Of a stretch of DNA of 64,000 nucleotides, positions 56,672-64,000 are shown piece after piece (positions within the stretch are counted from its first letter, which is position 1; the number at the start of each line of letters is the position of its first letter). Under the pieces are notes generated by a model that saw nothing but the letters and a program-made list of their open reading frames with translations, made no database searches and was not told where the DNA came from. Source of the DNA: Armatimonadota bacterium (GTDB lineage Bacteria > Armatimonadota > UBA5829 > DSUL01); NCBI GenBank assembly GCA_025998755.1, contig AP024674.1, positions 310,001-374,000 of the forward strand, given 5' to 3'. A program made the position numbers and the translations under genes.

Positions 56672-57607
56672 TTGACGACTGCGACGAACGCCGTTTATCA
56701 GACCGAAGTCAAGGGGCTCAAGCTGGCAAATCGCGGAAAGGTCCGCGACATCTACGAGCTGGGTGATGCACTGCTCATCGTGGCCACTGACCGCCTGTCG
56801 GCTTTCGACGTCGTCTTTCCGACGCCCATTCCCGGGAAGGGCAAGGTGCTGACGCAGATGACGTTGTTCTGGCTGAACAACATCCAGGACATCGTCCCGA
56901 ACCATCTGATCACCGGCGAGATCGAGGACATAATGGCCGCGGTTCGAGAGGCCGGAGGTGACGCATCGGATGAAGTCGCCGGCATACTGGATGGGCGCAG
57001 CATGCTGGTGCGCAAGGCTCAGCCGTTCCCCATCGAGTGCGTGGTGCGCGGGTACATCTCGGGCAGCATGTGGAAGGATTACGTCGCTTCCGGCGGCGCA
57101 GCGGAGCTCTACGGGCACAAGCTCCCGCCGGGACTTGTGGAATCCGGCAAGCTTCCCGAGCCCATCTTCACTCCCGCCACCAAGGCTACCACCGGTCACG
57201 ACGAGAACATCAGCATTCATCAGGCGGCGGAGATCGTTGGGCAGAAGACCTTCGATCGTCTGGAGTCCCTCAGTCTGGCCATCTACTGCCGGGGCAGGGA
57301 TGTGGCTGCCGAGAAGGGTATCATCATTGCGGACACCAAGTTCGAGTTCGGGCTGCGCGACGGGCAGATCATTCTGATTGACGAGGTCCTTACGCCCGAC
57401 TCCTCCCGCTTCTGGGACTACACGCAGTATCAGCCGGGCAAAAGCCAGGACTCCTTCGACAAGCAGTATGTCCGGGACTGGCTGGAGGCGCGCAACTGGG
57501 ACAAGAAGCCGCCAGCCCCGGAGCTGCCCCCGGATGTGGTCCGCAATACCACCGAGCGCTATCTCGAGGCCTACCGCAGGATCACGGGCCGGGAGCTTCA
57601 GGTCTGA
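56672..57607 (+). CDS. purC: Phosphoribosylaminoimidazole-succinocarboxamide synthase
   Basis: A 311-residue SAICAR synthase of purine synthesis (CAIR + aspartate + ATP). Motifs: KGLKLANRGKVRDIYELG, ATDRLSAFDVVFP, VVRGYISGSMWKDY, ATKATTGHDENI and IADTKFEFGL, EVLTPDSSRFWD. TTG start with AGGAGG upstream. The next gene overlaps its stop codon by one base (TGATG). A TACAAT box (56617-56622) may be its -10. Confidence 0.95.
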   Translation: MTTATNAVYQTEVKGLKLANRGKVRDIYELGDALLIVATDRLSAFDVVFPTPIPGKGKVLTQMTLFWLNNIQDIVPNHLITGEIEDIMAAVREAGGDASDEVAGILDGRSMLVRKAQPFPIECVVRGYISGSMWKDYVASGGAAELYGHKLPPGLVESGKLPEPIFTPATKATTGHDENISIHQAAEIVGQKTFDRLESLSLAIYCRGRDVAAEKGIIIADTKFEFGLRDGQIILIDEVLTPDSSRFWDYTQYQPGKSQDSFDKQYVRDWLEARNWDKKPPAPELPPDVVRNTTERYLEAYRRITGRELQV

Positions 57608-58791
57608 TGAAATACATTCTTCTCGTCTTTGACGGCATGTCGGACTTCCCTGTGCCGGAGCTGGAGGGCAAGACTCCGATGATGGCCGCGAAGACTCCGT
57701 TCATGGACGACCTTGCCTCGAAGGGGATGGTGGGTAAGGTCGTCAACCATCCCCCGGATATGTATGCCGGGTCGGATGTCTGCAATATGTCCATCCTGGG
57801 GTACGATCCGGTGAAATACCGGTGCGGGCGTGGGCCGCTGGAGGCAGCCAGCATCGGAGTGCCGATGGACCGGGAGGATGTGGCGTTCCGTTGCAACCTG
57901 ATCAGCACGGACGGGGAGCGCATTCTGGATTCCAGCGCGGGTCACATTCCCACCGAGGAGGCGCGGGTCCTGATAGAGCTGATCGGTCAAAAGCTGGGGA
58001 GCCGCGCGTTCCAGTTCTATCCGGGAGTCTCCTACCGGCATATTATGATCTGGCGCAACGGTCGGGACGACCTGCGATGCCGGGAGCCGTACAAACACAT
58101 CGGGGAGCGCATCGAGGACAACCTGCCGGAGGGTGACGGGGAGGAAAAACTGCATCGTCTGATCTGGGACTCTCACGAGATTCTGGATTCCCACGTCATC
58201 AACCGGAAGCGCAGAGACGAGGGCAAGCCCCCCGCCAATATGATCTGGTTCTGGGGGCAGGGCCGCCCGCCCGAGTTTCCTTCGTTCTTCTCGAAATACG
58301 GCAAGACAGGCGCGACAGTGGCCGAGGTGGATCTGATCCGCGGTATCGGACGGCTGATCGGGCTGCGGGTTGTGGATGTGCCGGGTGCGACAGGCTACAT
58401 CGACACGAACTACCTGGGAATGGGGGAGTACGCCTTTCAGGCGTTGGAGGAGCTTGATTTTGTGTTCGTCCACGTGGAAGCTGCGGACGAAGCAGCGCAT
58501 GAAAAGGACGTGGAGAAGAAGATCTACGCCATCGAGCAGATGGACGAACTGGTGCTCGGCACCATCCTCCACCGCATGAAGCGCTACGACGACTTTCGGC
58601 TGCTCCTGCTGCCGGATCATCCCACTCCCATCAGCACGGGATCCCACTCCCAGGATCCGGTCCCGTTCCTGCTGTTCGATTCGCGGGAGGACCGCGGGAA
58701 CACCATACCCTTCGACGAGCGGGCGCTGGAGGAGGCCAAAACGTTCGTGGACGAGGGCACGGAGCTGCTGCAGTTGCTGTTCAAGAAATAG
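57607..58791 (+). CDS. apgM: Cofactor-independent phosphoglycerate mutase, archaeal type
   Basis: A 394-residue alkaline-phosphatase-superfamily mutase that interconverts 3- and 2-phosphoglycerate. Seen: FDGMSDFPVPELEGKTPM, nucleophile Ser in DVCNMSILGYD, the metal region LDFVFVHVEAADEAAHEK and LPDHPTPISTGSHSQDPVPF. It differs from the bacterial GpmI by lacking the large insert. Translationally coupled to purC. Confidence 0.92.
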   Translation: MKYILLVFDGMSDFPVPELEGKTPMMAAKTPFMDDLASKGMVGKVVNHPPDMYAGSDVCNMSILGYDPVKYRCGRGPLEAASIGVPMDREDVAFRCNLISTDGERILDSSAGHIPTEEARVLIELIGQKLGSRAFQFYPGVSYRHIMIWRNGRDDLRCREPYKHIGERIEDNLPEGDGEEKLHRLIWDSHEILDSHVINRKRRDEGKPPANMIWFWGQGRPPEFPSFFSKYGKTGATVAEVDLIRGIGRLIGLRVVDVPGATGYIDTNYLGMGEYAFQALEELDFVFVHVEAADEAAHEKDVEKKIYAIEQMDELVLGTILHRMKRYDDFRLLLLPDHPTPISTGSHSQDPVPFLLFDSREDRGNTIPFDERALEEAKTFVDEGTELLQLLFKK

Positions 58792-58832
58792 CTCCGTCAA
58801 CGTGGGGCGGGGCTGGGCGAGGGGAGCAGGGC

Positions 58833-59504
58833 ATGTGCGGAAGATTCACGCTTGCGGATGTCTCCACAGATCAGATCCGCGACCTGTTCCTGATCGAGGA
58901 CGTCCCGGAGCTGGGAGACCGCTACAATATCGCGCCCGGCCAGCCCGTGGCTGCTGTGCGCTTCAACCGGGAGACGTGCAAGCGCGAAATTGCTCCGTTG
59001 CTCTGGGGTCTGGTGCCATCGTGGTCCCGCGAGCCCACAGGGGGACGGATGATCAATGCGCGGGGGGAGACCGTGCACCAGAAACCTGCCTATCGCGGTC
59101 CTTTCCGTTACCGTAGATGCATCATCCCCGCCAGCGGGTTCTACGAATGGGCAGGTTCGAACGCGGGACGTCAACCATTTTACGTCCGTAGAAAGGACGG
59201 CGGCCTGCTGGCGTTCGCGGGGCTCTGGGACCGGTGGATCTCGCCGGACGGCAGCGAACTCGAGACCTGCGCCATCATCACCACCGAAGCCTCGCCGTTC
59301 ATGCAGCTGCTGCACGACCGGATGCCTGTCATCCTGGAGCCCCGGGCTTTTGACCTCTGGCTGGATCCGGAGGCGCAGAAAGCCGAGGCTCTTCTTCCTC
59401 TCCTTCGACCTCTCGATGGGGATGTCCTGGAAGCCTGGCCGGTGAGCAGGGCGGTGAACAACCCGGCAAACGATTCGCCGGATTTGATGCGACCGCTGCG
59501 TTAA
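58833..59504 (+). CDS. SOS-response-associated peptidase (YedK/HMCES type)
   Basis: A 223-residue SRAP-domain protein that shields abasic sites by a covalent link of the second residue (Cys2, MCGRFTL) to DNA. Catalytic partners seen: Asn/Arg in INARGETV, Glu in ASGFYEW, His in LHDRMPVIL. Full length for the family. No recombination or repair operon; it stands after apgM. Confidence 0.95.
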   Translation: MCGRFTLADVSTDQIRDLFLIEDVPELGDRYNIAPGQPVAAVRFNRETCKREIAPLLWGLVPSWSREPTGGRMINARGETVHQKPAYRGPFRYRRCIIPASGFYEWAGSNAGRQPFYVRRKDGGLLAFAGLWDRWISPDGSELETCAIITTEASPFMQLLHDRMPVILEPRAFDLWLDPEAQKAEALLPLLRPLDGDVLEAWPVSRAVNNPANDSPDLMRPLR

Positions 59505-59534
59505 CGGGTCTTCCCGCGAACGGTTCTGCCGCAG

Positions 59535-59540
59535 TATAAT
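59535..59540 (+). promoter_or_regulatory. Perfect -10 box of the DnaJ-domain gene
   Basis: TATAAT 34 bases upstream of the GTG start at 59574. The matching -35 (TTCCCG, 18 bases before) is weak. Confidence 0.45.
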
Positions 59541-59573
59541 GGATTCAGACTGCAGGAAAGGCGTCGCAGGGCC

Positions 59574-60098
59574 GTGCAGACGAGCGACTGGGATGTGCTG
59601 GGTGTGCAGCCCGGCGCATCCCGCGAAGAGATCAAGAAAGCGTTCCGACTCAGGGTGAAGCTGTATCACCCTGACCTGCATCCGGGAGACGAATACGCCG
59701 CCGCCCGGATGCGGGAGCTTACGCGGGCCTATGCCCGCCTGATGTCCCGCCGGCTGGACGCCGTCCGCTCGGACCGGCTTTTCAGCGCCAGACCTGCGTC
59801 CGCCTGCGTTCAGGCAGACGTTCAGGATCCCGACTACCGGCGTCTGGTGCGGCGGTATGCCTGGAAGGATCTCACGGACCGCGTCCGCACAGCCGCGCAA
59901 CTGGGTCTGGCGCTTGTTCTTATGCTCACGCCTCTTGCGGGCGCAGCCCTGAGCAGCGCGACGGTGCTTCCGCGGCTGTTCCGCGCCGCGGCGCAGGCGG
60001 CCTCGCCCTGTCCGCAGCAGGCAGAAGAGGTGCTCGTCCTCCGCGCGGATACCGGCCAGATTCTTCTGGTTCCCCTGTCTTCTCCCACTTCGCGCTGA
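59574..60098 (+). CDS. Membrane-anchored DnaJ-domain protein
   Basis: A 174-residue protein with an N-terminal J-domain (WDVLGVQPGASREEIKKAF, HPD at LYHPDLHPG) that stimulates Hsp70 ATPase, followed by a linker and one membrane helix (GLALVLMLTPLAGAALSSAT, about 110-130) and a short tail with CP motif. It may recruit DnaK to the membrane. GTG start. Confidence 0.88.
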   Translation: MQTSDWDVLGVQPGASREEIKKAFRLRVKLYHPDLHPGDEYAAARMRELTRAYARLMSRRLDAVRSDRLFSARPASACVQADVQDPDYRRLVRRYAWKDLTDRVRTAAQLGLALVLMLTPLAGAALSSATVLPRLFRAAAQAASPCPQQAEEVLVLRADTGQILLVPLSSPTSR

Positions 60099-60208
60099 AG
60101 TCGCGTCCTCGCCGTGAAATATCGCGGTGAGGATTCGCTTTTCCCTCTGATGTCCGGGTATATTCCTTCCGGTTGCAGACTAACATCGTCTCCAGGGAGG
60201 AAGAAGTT

Positions 60209-60739
60209 TTGGCATCTTTGACCGGCAAGAAAGTGGCTGTTCTGGTGGAGCAGGACTATCAGGATCTGGAAGTCTGGTATCCCGCGCTGAGGCTGCGTGA
60301 GGAGGGGGCTGCCGTGGAGTTCATCGGCAGCGGGTCCGCCTCGTCCTATCGGGGGAAGTTCGGCTATCCAGTGGATGTGGACCGCACTGTGCACGAGGCC
60401 CGTCCTGAGGAGTTCGATGCGCTGGTCATCCCCGGCGGCTGGGCTCCAGATTTCATGCGGCGCGAGCCGAAGATGATCGAGTTTGTGCGCGAGTTCAGCC
60501 GGCTCGGGCGTCCCATTGCCTCCATCTGCCACGGCGGCTGGATGCTGGTCTCGGCGGACGCTCTTCGAGGCCGGCGGGCCACCTCGTTCTCAGCCATCAG
60601 AGACGATATGGTGAATGCAGGTTGCGACTGGGTGGATGAGGAGGTCGTGGTGGACGGCAACCTGATCACCAGCCGCAAGCCGGACGATCTGCCAGCCTTC
60701 TGCCGGGAGCTGATAGGCCTTCTTTCCGGGAAGGGCTGA
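60209..60739 (+). CDS. DJ-1/PfpI-family protease- or glyoxalase-like protein
   Basis: A 176-residue PfpI-type protein: GKKVAVLVEQDYQDLEVWYP, ALVIPGGWAPDFMR, and nucleophile elbow SICHGGWMLV (Cys followed by His). Relatives are called intracellular proteases or deglycases/glyoxalase III. TTG at 60209 has GGAGG eight bases upstream; the frame is open to an earlier TTG at 60173. Confidence 0.9.
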   Translation: MASLTGKKVAVLVEQDYQDLEVWYPALRLREEGAAVEFIGSGSASSYRGKFGYPVDVDRTVHEARPEEFDALVIPGGWAPDFMRREPKMIEFVREFSRLGRPIASICHGGWMLVSADALRGRRATSFSAIRDDMVNAGCDWVDEEVVVDGNLITSRKPDDLPAFCRELIGLLSGKG

Positions 60740-60754
60740 ACCCGGCACTGACTC

Positions 60755-62194
60755 TCAGCCAGATGGCTTTTGCAGTCGGACCATCGCCTCGTTCATCCCG
60801 GGGATAAGGTCAAGAATAAGCAGCAGCCCGCCCGGCGCCGGGTGGGCGCTGCGGATGCAACCCTCATTCGCGATGACCTGCTCATCACCCCGGACAGGGG
60901 CGTCCCAGAGGACGATGGGGCAGAGTCCTGTCCTCTCAGCGGCGTGAATAACCATCCGCACGCTCACTTGGCCACCGGAGGCGTCCATCTCCCGCGCGCG
61001 TAGCTGCAGAGGGGGCAGGCGGCGCTGCGGGTAGGGCTCGTTCGAGTCGCCTCCTGCAAAACGTGTCGTGTAGTCGAACATCTCCACAGGGAGCGGCCCT
61101 CGGGAGCGCAGGAACCCGGCTTGAAGGGACACATCCTGATACAGCAACGCCAGATCTCCTCTGGGGCGATTCGCGTAGGCGGAGCTTGCTCCGGGAATGT
61201 CTCCCTCCCGCCAGTCCAGATCCCGAGCCACCCAAAGAGTCTGAGGCGTGCAAGAGTGGCGCTGGCGGAACTCCCGCCATACGTCTCGGCAGGCGGCCTG
61301 CCGGACACTGACTCCAGGCGGAGGGTCGGTGGCGATCTCCGCGAAACGCCTGAACATACCGTCCAGCATGAAGTCCTTGTCGTGACCTTCCGTCTGGTAG
61401 TGCCGGGCCTCCTCGTTGATGTTGATCACCACCGTGGAATTGAACGCGATCTGCCGGGCCGTCTCATCGATCAGAGCCAGCGAGTATCTCAGGGCATCCG
61501 CCTCGCAGGCAAAGCCGCCAGCTTCTTTGCGGTTGGAGTCGGCCGGGTCCAGTGAGAAGGTGGCCGGGAAACCTCCGTGCAGGATGGCGTTGATGTCGCG
61601 CGTCAGCCACTCCAACATGAGGAAGGGATGTTGCTCCTCCGGGGAGGCCGGCGCCTTGCTGTTCCAGACGGCGGGGTAGTAGGGGTTGTAGGGGCAGCCG
61701 AGCCAGGTGCTGTCGTCTATGCCTTCCTGATGCCAGCAGCTTCCGGCCAGATTGCGCGTCCAGGCGAATTCGGCAGCCGGCAGCCGCACAATGGCCTCCA
61801 GGTCGCTCTCGAAGAACTTCAGGCTCCAGAGACCGTCCGGAGTGAACCCTGCCCTTGCGGCCTGCTCCGCGATCCACCGCAGGACTGCTTCCGTGTCCCC
61901 CTTGTCCACATCCGGCGGTGATGTGGTTAGCTCCATGGTCACCAGCAGGCTGTCGCCCTTCTCCCTGCGCTCCAGCAGCCACGGCATCAGGCCTTCCCGG
62001 TTCAGGTATTCCTGATCGTTGATGACCCACGAGACAGGCTGCCCGTGCCGGTCCGCGATCCTGGCGATGCGGCGGACGGCGTCATGGAGGTCGTTTGTGT
62101 GCTCATAGAGCGTCCCCCGCGAAGGGTGCCCGGCGTAGGTGAAGCGGGAAACCGGACAGGTGAAACTCAGCAGCAGCAGGCGGTCCGGGTTCAA
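60755..62194 (-). CDS. Hypothetical protein with NodB/polysaccharide-deacetylase-like pattern
   Basis: A 479-residue soluble protein without signal peptide. The N-terminal half (about 8-290) has the strand-helix order of the NodB/GH57-like catalytic barrel: LSFTCPVSRFTYAGHPSRGT, PVSWVINDQEYLNREG, STVVININEEARHYQTEGHD; a metal triad is not clear. The C-half (about 300-479) is beta-rich. A lipoprotein gene upstream overlaps it by ATGA (62191-62194), so both are co-translated. No reaction can be named. Confidence 0.65.
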   Translation of the reverse strand: MNPDRLLLLSFTCPVSRFTYAGHPSRGTLYEHTNDLHDAVRRIARIADRHGQPVSWVINDQEYLNREGLMPWLLERREKGDSLLVTMELTTSPPDVDKGDTEAVLRWIAEQAARAGFTPDGLWSLKFFESDLEAIVRLPAAEFAWTRNLAGSCWHQEGIDDSTWLGCPYNPYYPAVWNSKAPASPEEQHPFLMLEWLTRDINAILHGGFPATFSLDPADSNRKEAGGFACEADALRYSLALIDETARQIAFNSTVVININEEARHYQTEGHDKDFMLDGMFRRFAEIATDPPPGVSVRQAACRDVWREFRQRHSCTPQTLWVARDLDWREGDIPGASSAYANRPRGDLALLYQDVSLQAGFLRSRGPLPVEMFDYTTRFAGGDSNEPYPQRRLPPLQLRAREMDASGGQVSVRMVIHAAERTGLCPIVLWDAPVRGDEQVIANEGCIRSAHPAPGGLLLILDLIPGMNEAMVRLQKPSG

Positions 62195-62856
62195 TGGCTC
62201 ACCCTGATGGAATCCACGATCTGATCCGCTTGCCGGATGATGTCCGCCTTGCCATCCGGCGCAATGCGGATGATCTCGTAGGTCCCGTTCTGCAGCTTGA
62301 GCGCCACCACACGCGCACGCTGGGCCGCCCCCACCAGTTGTCCTGAGCCGTAGAAGGCCAGGAACGCCGTTCCCGGCTGGGCGAGGGCTGTTGCCTCCTC
62401 GGCCGGGATGTTGCCCGGCCAGGTCAGCTGGCGCTGTTGGATGTCAACCGCGCCGAACTCCGTCCATCCCGCTGTGATGCCGGAGTCCATCATCGGGACG
62501 CCCAGAGGCCCCTTCGTGACGTCGGGGACACCTCCGGGGAGCGGCGGCTCGGGCTGCTGATCGCTCTGAGCGGACCGCGGCCGCCAGATTATCTTCACCA
62601 TAGGGGGCCGCTCTGTCACCTCCCGGTCCGTGGGATCCAGCTTCCGGAACAGCACGACGGCCATTGCGCCGGTCTTGGGATCGTCAAGGGTGTCCAGATC
62701 CTTCACGGTCCAGTTTGCCGGGTGTGTGGCGGTCAGGTGATATTTCGCGTTGCCCCAGGCGACCGGAGTGGTGTCTTCCTGTCTGGTGCCCCCGCAGCCG
62801 CCAGCCAGCACACAGGCTGCGAAAGCTATGCCAAGAGGCGTCATCAAACTCTTCAT
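62191..62856 (-). CDS. Hypothetical lipoprotein coupled to the NodB-like protein
   Basis: A 221-residue lipoprotein: MKSLMTPLGIAFAACVLAGG then Cys of the lipobox (LAGGC), and a compact domain (KYHLTATHPANWTVKDLD, RPPMVKIIWRPRS) of unknown fold. Start ATG at 62856 has GGGAGGATC seven bases upstream; the longer frame has none. ATGA overlap with the next gene. Function unknown. Confidence 0.75.
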   Translation of the reverse strand: MKSLMTPLGIAFAACVLAGGCGGTRQEDTTPVAWGNAKYHLTATHPANWTVKDLDTLDDPKTGAMAVVLFRKLDPTDREVTERPPMVKIIWRPRSAQSDQQPEPPLPGGVPDVTKGPLGVPMMDSGITAGWTEFGAVDIQQRQLTWPGNIPAEEATALAQPGTAFLAFYGSGQLVGAAQRARVVALKLQNGTYEIIRIAPDGKADIIRQADQIVDSIRVSH

Positions 62857-62947
62857 CAAAGATCCTCCCGAGTGCCTGCCAGACCGGGTGGCGATCATCG
62901 TTTCCCCGGCCGGCGCAAGCCTCCCGCTACGAGAGGATGTTGGCGCG

Positions 62948-62981
62948 AAAAGGGCCCGCGCCGCCACTGAGGCGCGGACCC
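62948..62981 (-). terminator. Intrinsic terminator of the gene at 63006-63872
   Basis: Read on the minus strand: GGGTCCGCGCC, loop TCAGTGGC, GGCGCGGGCCC (one U-G wobble), followed by TTTT. Confidence 0.8.
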
Positions 62982-63005
62982 CGAAGTTTGCCTGACAGGG
63001 CGGGC

Positions 63006-63872
63006 TTATTGCAGCCGGAATCCTGCCAAGCGGATCTTTAGGTCTCCTGCCACCGGTACGGACCCGGAGTCGGCCGAGACCATCACCGAGGCTTCCAGGT
63101 TCTGCCGGATGGGTTCTCCGCTGCGAAGCCCCACCAGCATTTCGCCGGAAACATTGATGCTGGCGCTGCCGGTGAACGCTGGCACGTCGGCTGGCAGTCC
63201 CATTCCCCGGGAGTCGAACCTGATCATCTGGCCGCCATCCGAAGTCACCACAAACTGGACAGCATCCTCGCCTGCCGCCCTCAGCACCTCCACCGGTATT
63301 ACCTGCACACTGAAGTCACCAGCGATTCCTGCCGCGCTGAGGCCCTGCTTCAACACCAATGGAACGCCTAGCTCTATCTCGCCGTTCGGAGGCGACAGCA
63401 TAGGGAACGACGCCCCCGGGATCTGGGAGGTGTCCAGTTTCATAACGAAAGGCTTCGCGGAGCCGGGAATGCCGGAGACCTTTATGCTGTGCAACTGGCC
63501 TTTGCGTGTGAAAAAGCTGGTGACCGTCGGCATCTCGGGCATCCGGGCGAGAGCTTTCTTCAGCTCCGGCACGCTCTGGCCCATTACCGAGCCTTCCAGT
63601 TTGGAGATCCGCAGGGAAGTCGTAACCGGAGCCAGGCCGTCGGCTTGACGGGTGCCGTAGCGTACGTTCTGGATCATGACAAGCTGACCCTGGATGGGCA
63701 GACCCTGGTTCATCATGAACAGGTTCATGTCCAGGTCCACCACAGTCTTGAACTTGCTGGTCTTGCCCGGAAGGGTGTCGAACGGCAGCGGGATGGTGAT
63801 CTTCTGTGCCGCGACGCTTCCCGACGTTACGCAGGTCAGCAGGACGGCAGCCACACGGGTCAAGAGTCTCAT
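63006..63872 (-). CDS. Hypothetical secreted beta-rich protein
   Basis: A 288-residue protein with signal peptide MRLLTRVAAVLLTCVTSGSV (cleavage after VAAQ region). The mature part is rich in beta strands: SKFKTVVDLDMNLFMMNQG, FVMKLDTSQIPG, ASVMVSADSGSVPV, ends IRLAGFRLQ. It resembles periplasmic proteins of unknown function; no motif identifies it. GGGAG lies eight bases before the ATG at 63872; the frame extends further without signal. A terminator follows. Confidence 0.7.
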   Translation of the reverse strand: MRLLTRVAAVLLTCVTSGSVAAQKITIPLPFDTLPGKTSKFKTVVDLDMNLFMMNQGLPIQGQLVMIQNVRYGTRQADGLAPVTTSLRISKLEGSVMGQSVPELKKALARMPEMPTVTSFFTRKGQLHSIKVSGIPGSAKPFVMKLDTSQIPGASFPMLSPPNGEIELGVPLVLKQGLSAAGIAGDFSVQVIPVEVLRAAGEDAVQFVVTSDGGQMIRFDSRGMGLPADVPAFTGSASINVSGEMLVGLRSGEPIRQNLEASVMVSADSGSVPVAGDLKIRLAGFRLQ

Positions 63873-64000
63873 TGATAGGCTCCCGGGAGGCGCCGGCGGG
63901 CGGTGAAGGACGCTTCCCTGAAAAGAGTTGTTCCTCATTCGATCGTGTGGCCTTATCAGGTAACTTTGCCGGTTCCGACCGGGGTGACCCGTCGAACAGC
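63873..64000. other. Right-hand end of the window, no gene supported
   Basis: Probably the promoter region of the secreted protein gene; no feature recognised in the last 128 bases. Confidence 0.4.

Overview
The window looks like chromosomal DNA of an uncultured or little-studied Armatimonadota-type bacterium. This rests on high GC content, a prepilin-like protein with the N-terminus [19 protein letters not shown] followed by FPVFAQAR and an H-x9-DG-type C-terminus, PEP-CTERM tails on secreted proteins, many TTG and GTG starts, and many secreted sugar-active proteins. The phylum is inferred from family resemblance, not from a marker-gene tree. I see no phage, plasmid, IS element or CRISPR array. 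One tRNA gene (Glu, UUC) is present.

Layout. 1-8 kb: the end of a heterodisulfide-reductase C-like Fe-S protein (minus), a secreted prepilin-like protein, a phosphofructokinase with an unusual active-site motif, a beta-barrel-like outer-membrane protein, an FAD/Fe-S protein that appears to lack its NADPH domain, a small membrane protein and a Tat-exported TIM-barrel-like protein. 8-16 kb: a giant secreted subtilase (minus), an M15 peptidase, a frameshifted BNR/sialidase-like gene, msrA and a PEP-CTERM alkaline phosphatase. 16-24 kb: pyrE-HAD pair, double DUF1080 protein, TerC, a broken PEP-CTERM gene, a bacterial eRF1-like (baeRF) protein and an octaheme c-type cytochrome resembling hydroxylamine oxidoreductase. 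24-30 kb: a tightly overlapping MarR-TolC-MacA-MacB(ATPase)-permease efflux operon (minus). 30-35 kb: a Tat-exported metallophosphoesterase, a GH32/GH43-like propeller protein, and a degenerate stretch in which a heparinase-like gene is joined to remnants of 2-oxoacid dehydrogenase E1 alpha and E1 beta, followed by tRNA-Glu.

35-43 kb: alpha/beta hydrolase, a DegT aminotransferase with a Gfo/Idh/MocA oxidoreductase, cytochrome c peroxidase, an inositol-monophosphatase-like enzyme, and a GAF histidine kinase with an ANTAR response regulator behind a good sigma70 promoter. 43-51 kb: a multi-pass membrane protein with presenilin-like GxGD features, leuS, a ComEA-like protein, folP and a large secreted propeller/FnIII protein whose C-terminal module recurs in the subtilase. 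51-64 kb: a glycosyltransferase with a DPPR-synthase-like UbiA enzyme, a CheY-PilZ regulator, GH130 phosphorylase, purC-apgM, SRAP, a DnaJ-domain protein, a PfpI protease-like protein, and an orphan NodB-like protein coupled to a lipoprotein.

The genes do not form one obvious system. Recurrent themes are extracellular carbohydrate and protein degradation, envelope efflux, multiheme or Fe-S redox proteins, and housekeeping enzymes. The most notable candidates are the GxGD membrane protein (43261-44064), the FAD/Fe-S protein without an NADPH domain (5405-6664), the HAO-like cytochrome (23076-24395) and the shared C-terminal module of two otherwise unrelated secreted proteins. Three loci carry frame disruptions, so either gene decay or local sequence error should be considered.
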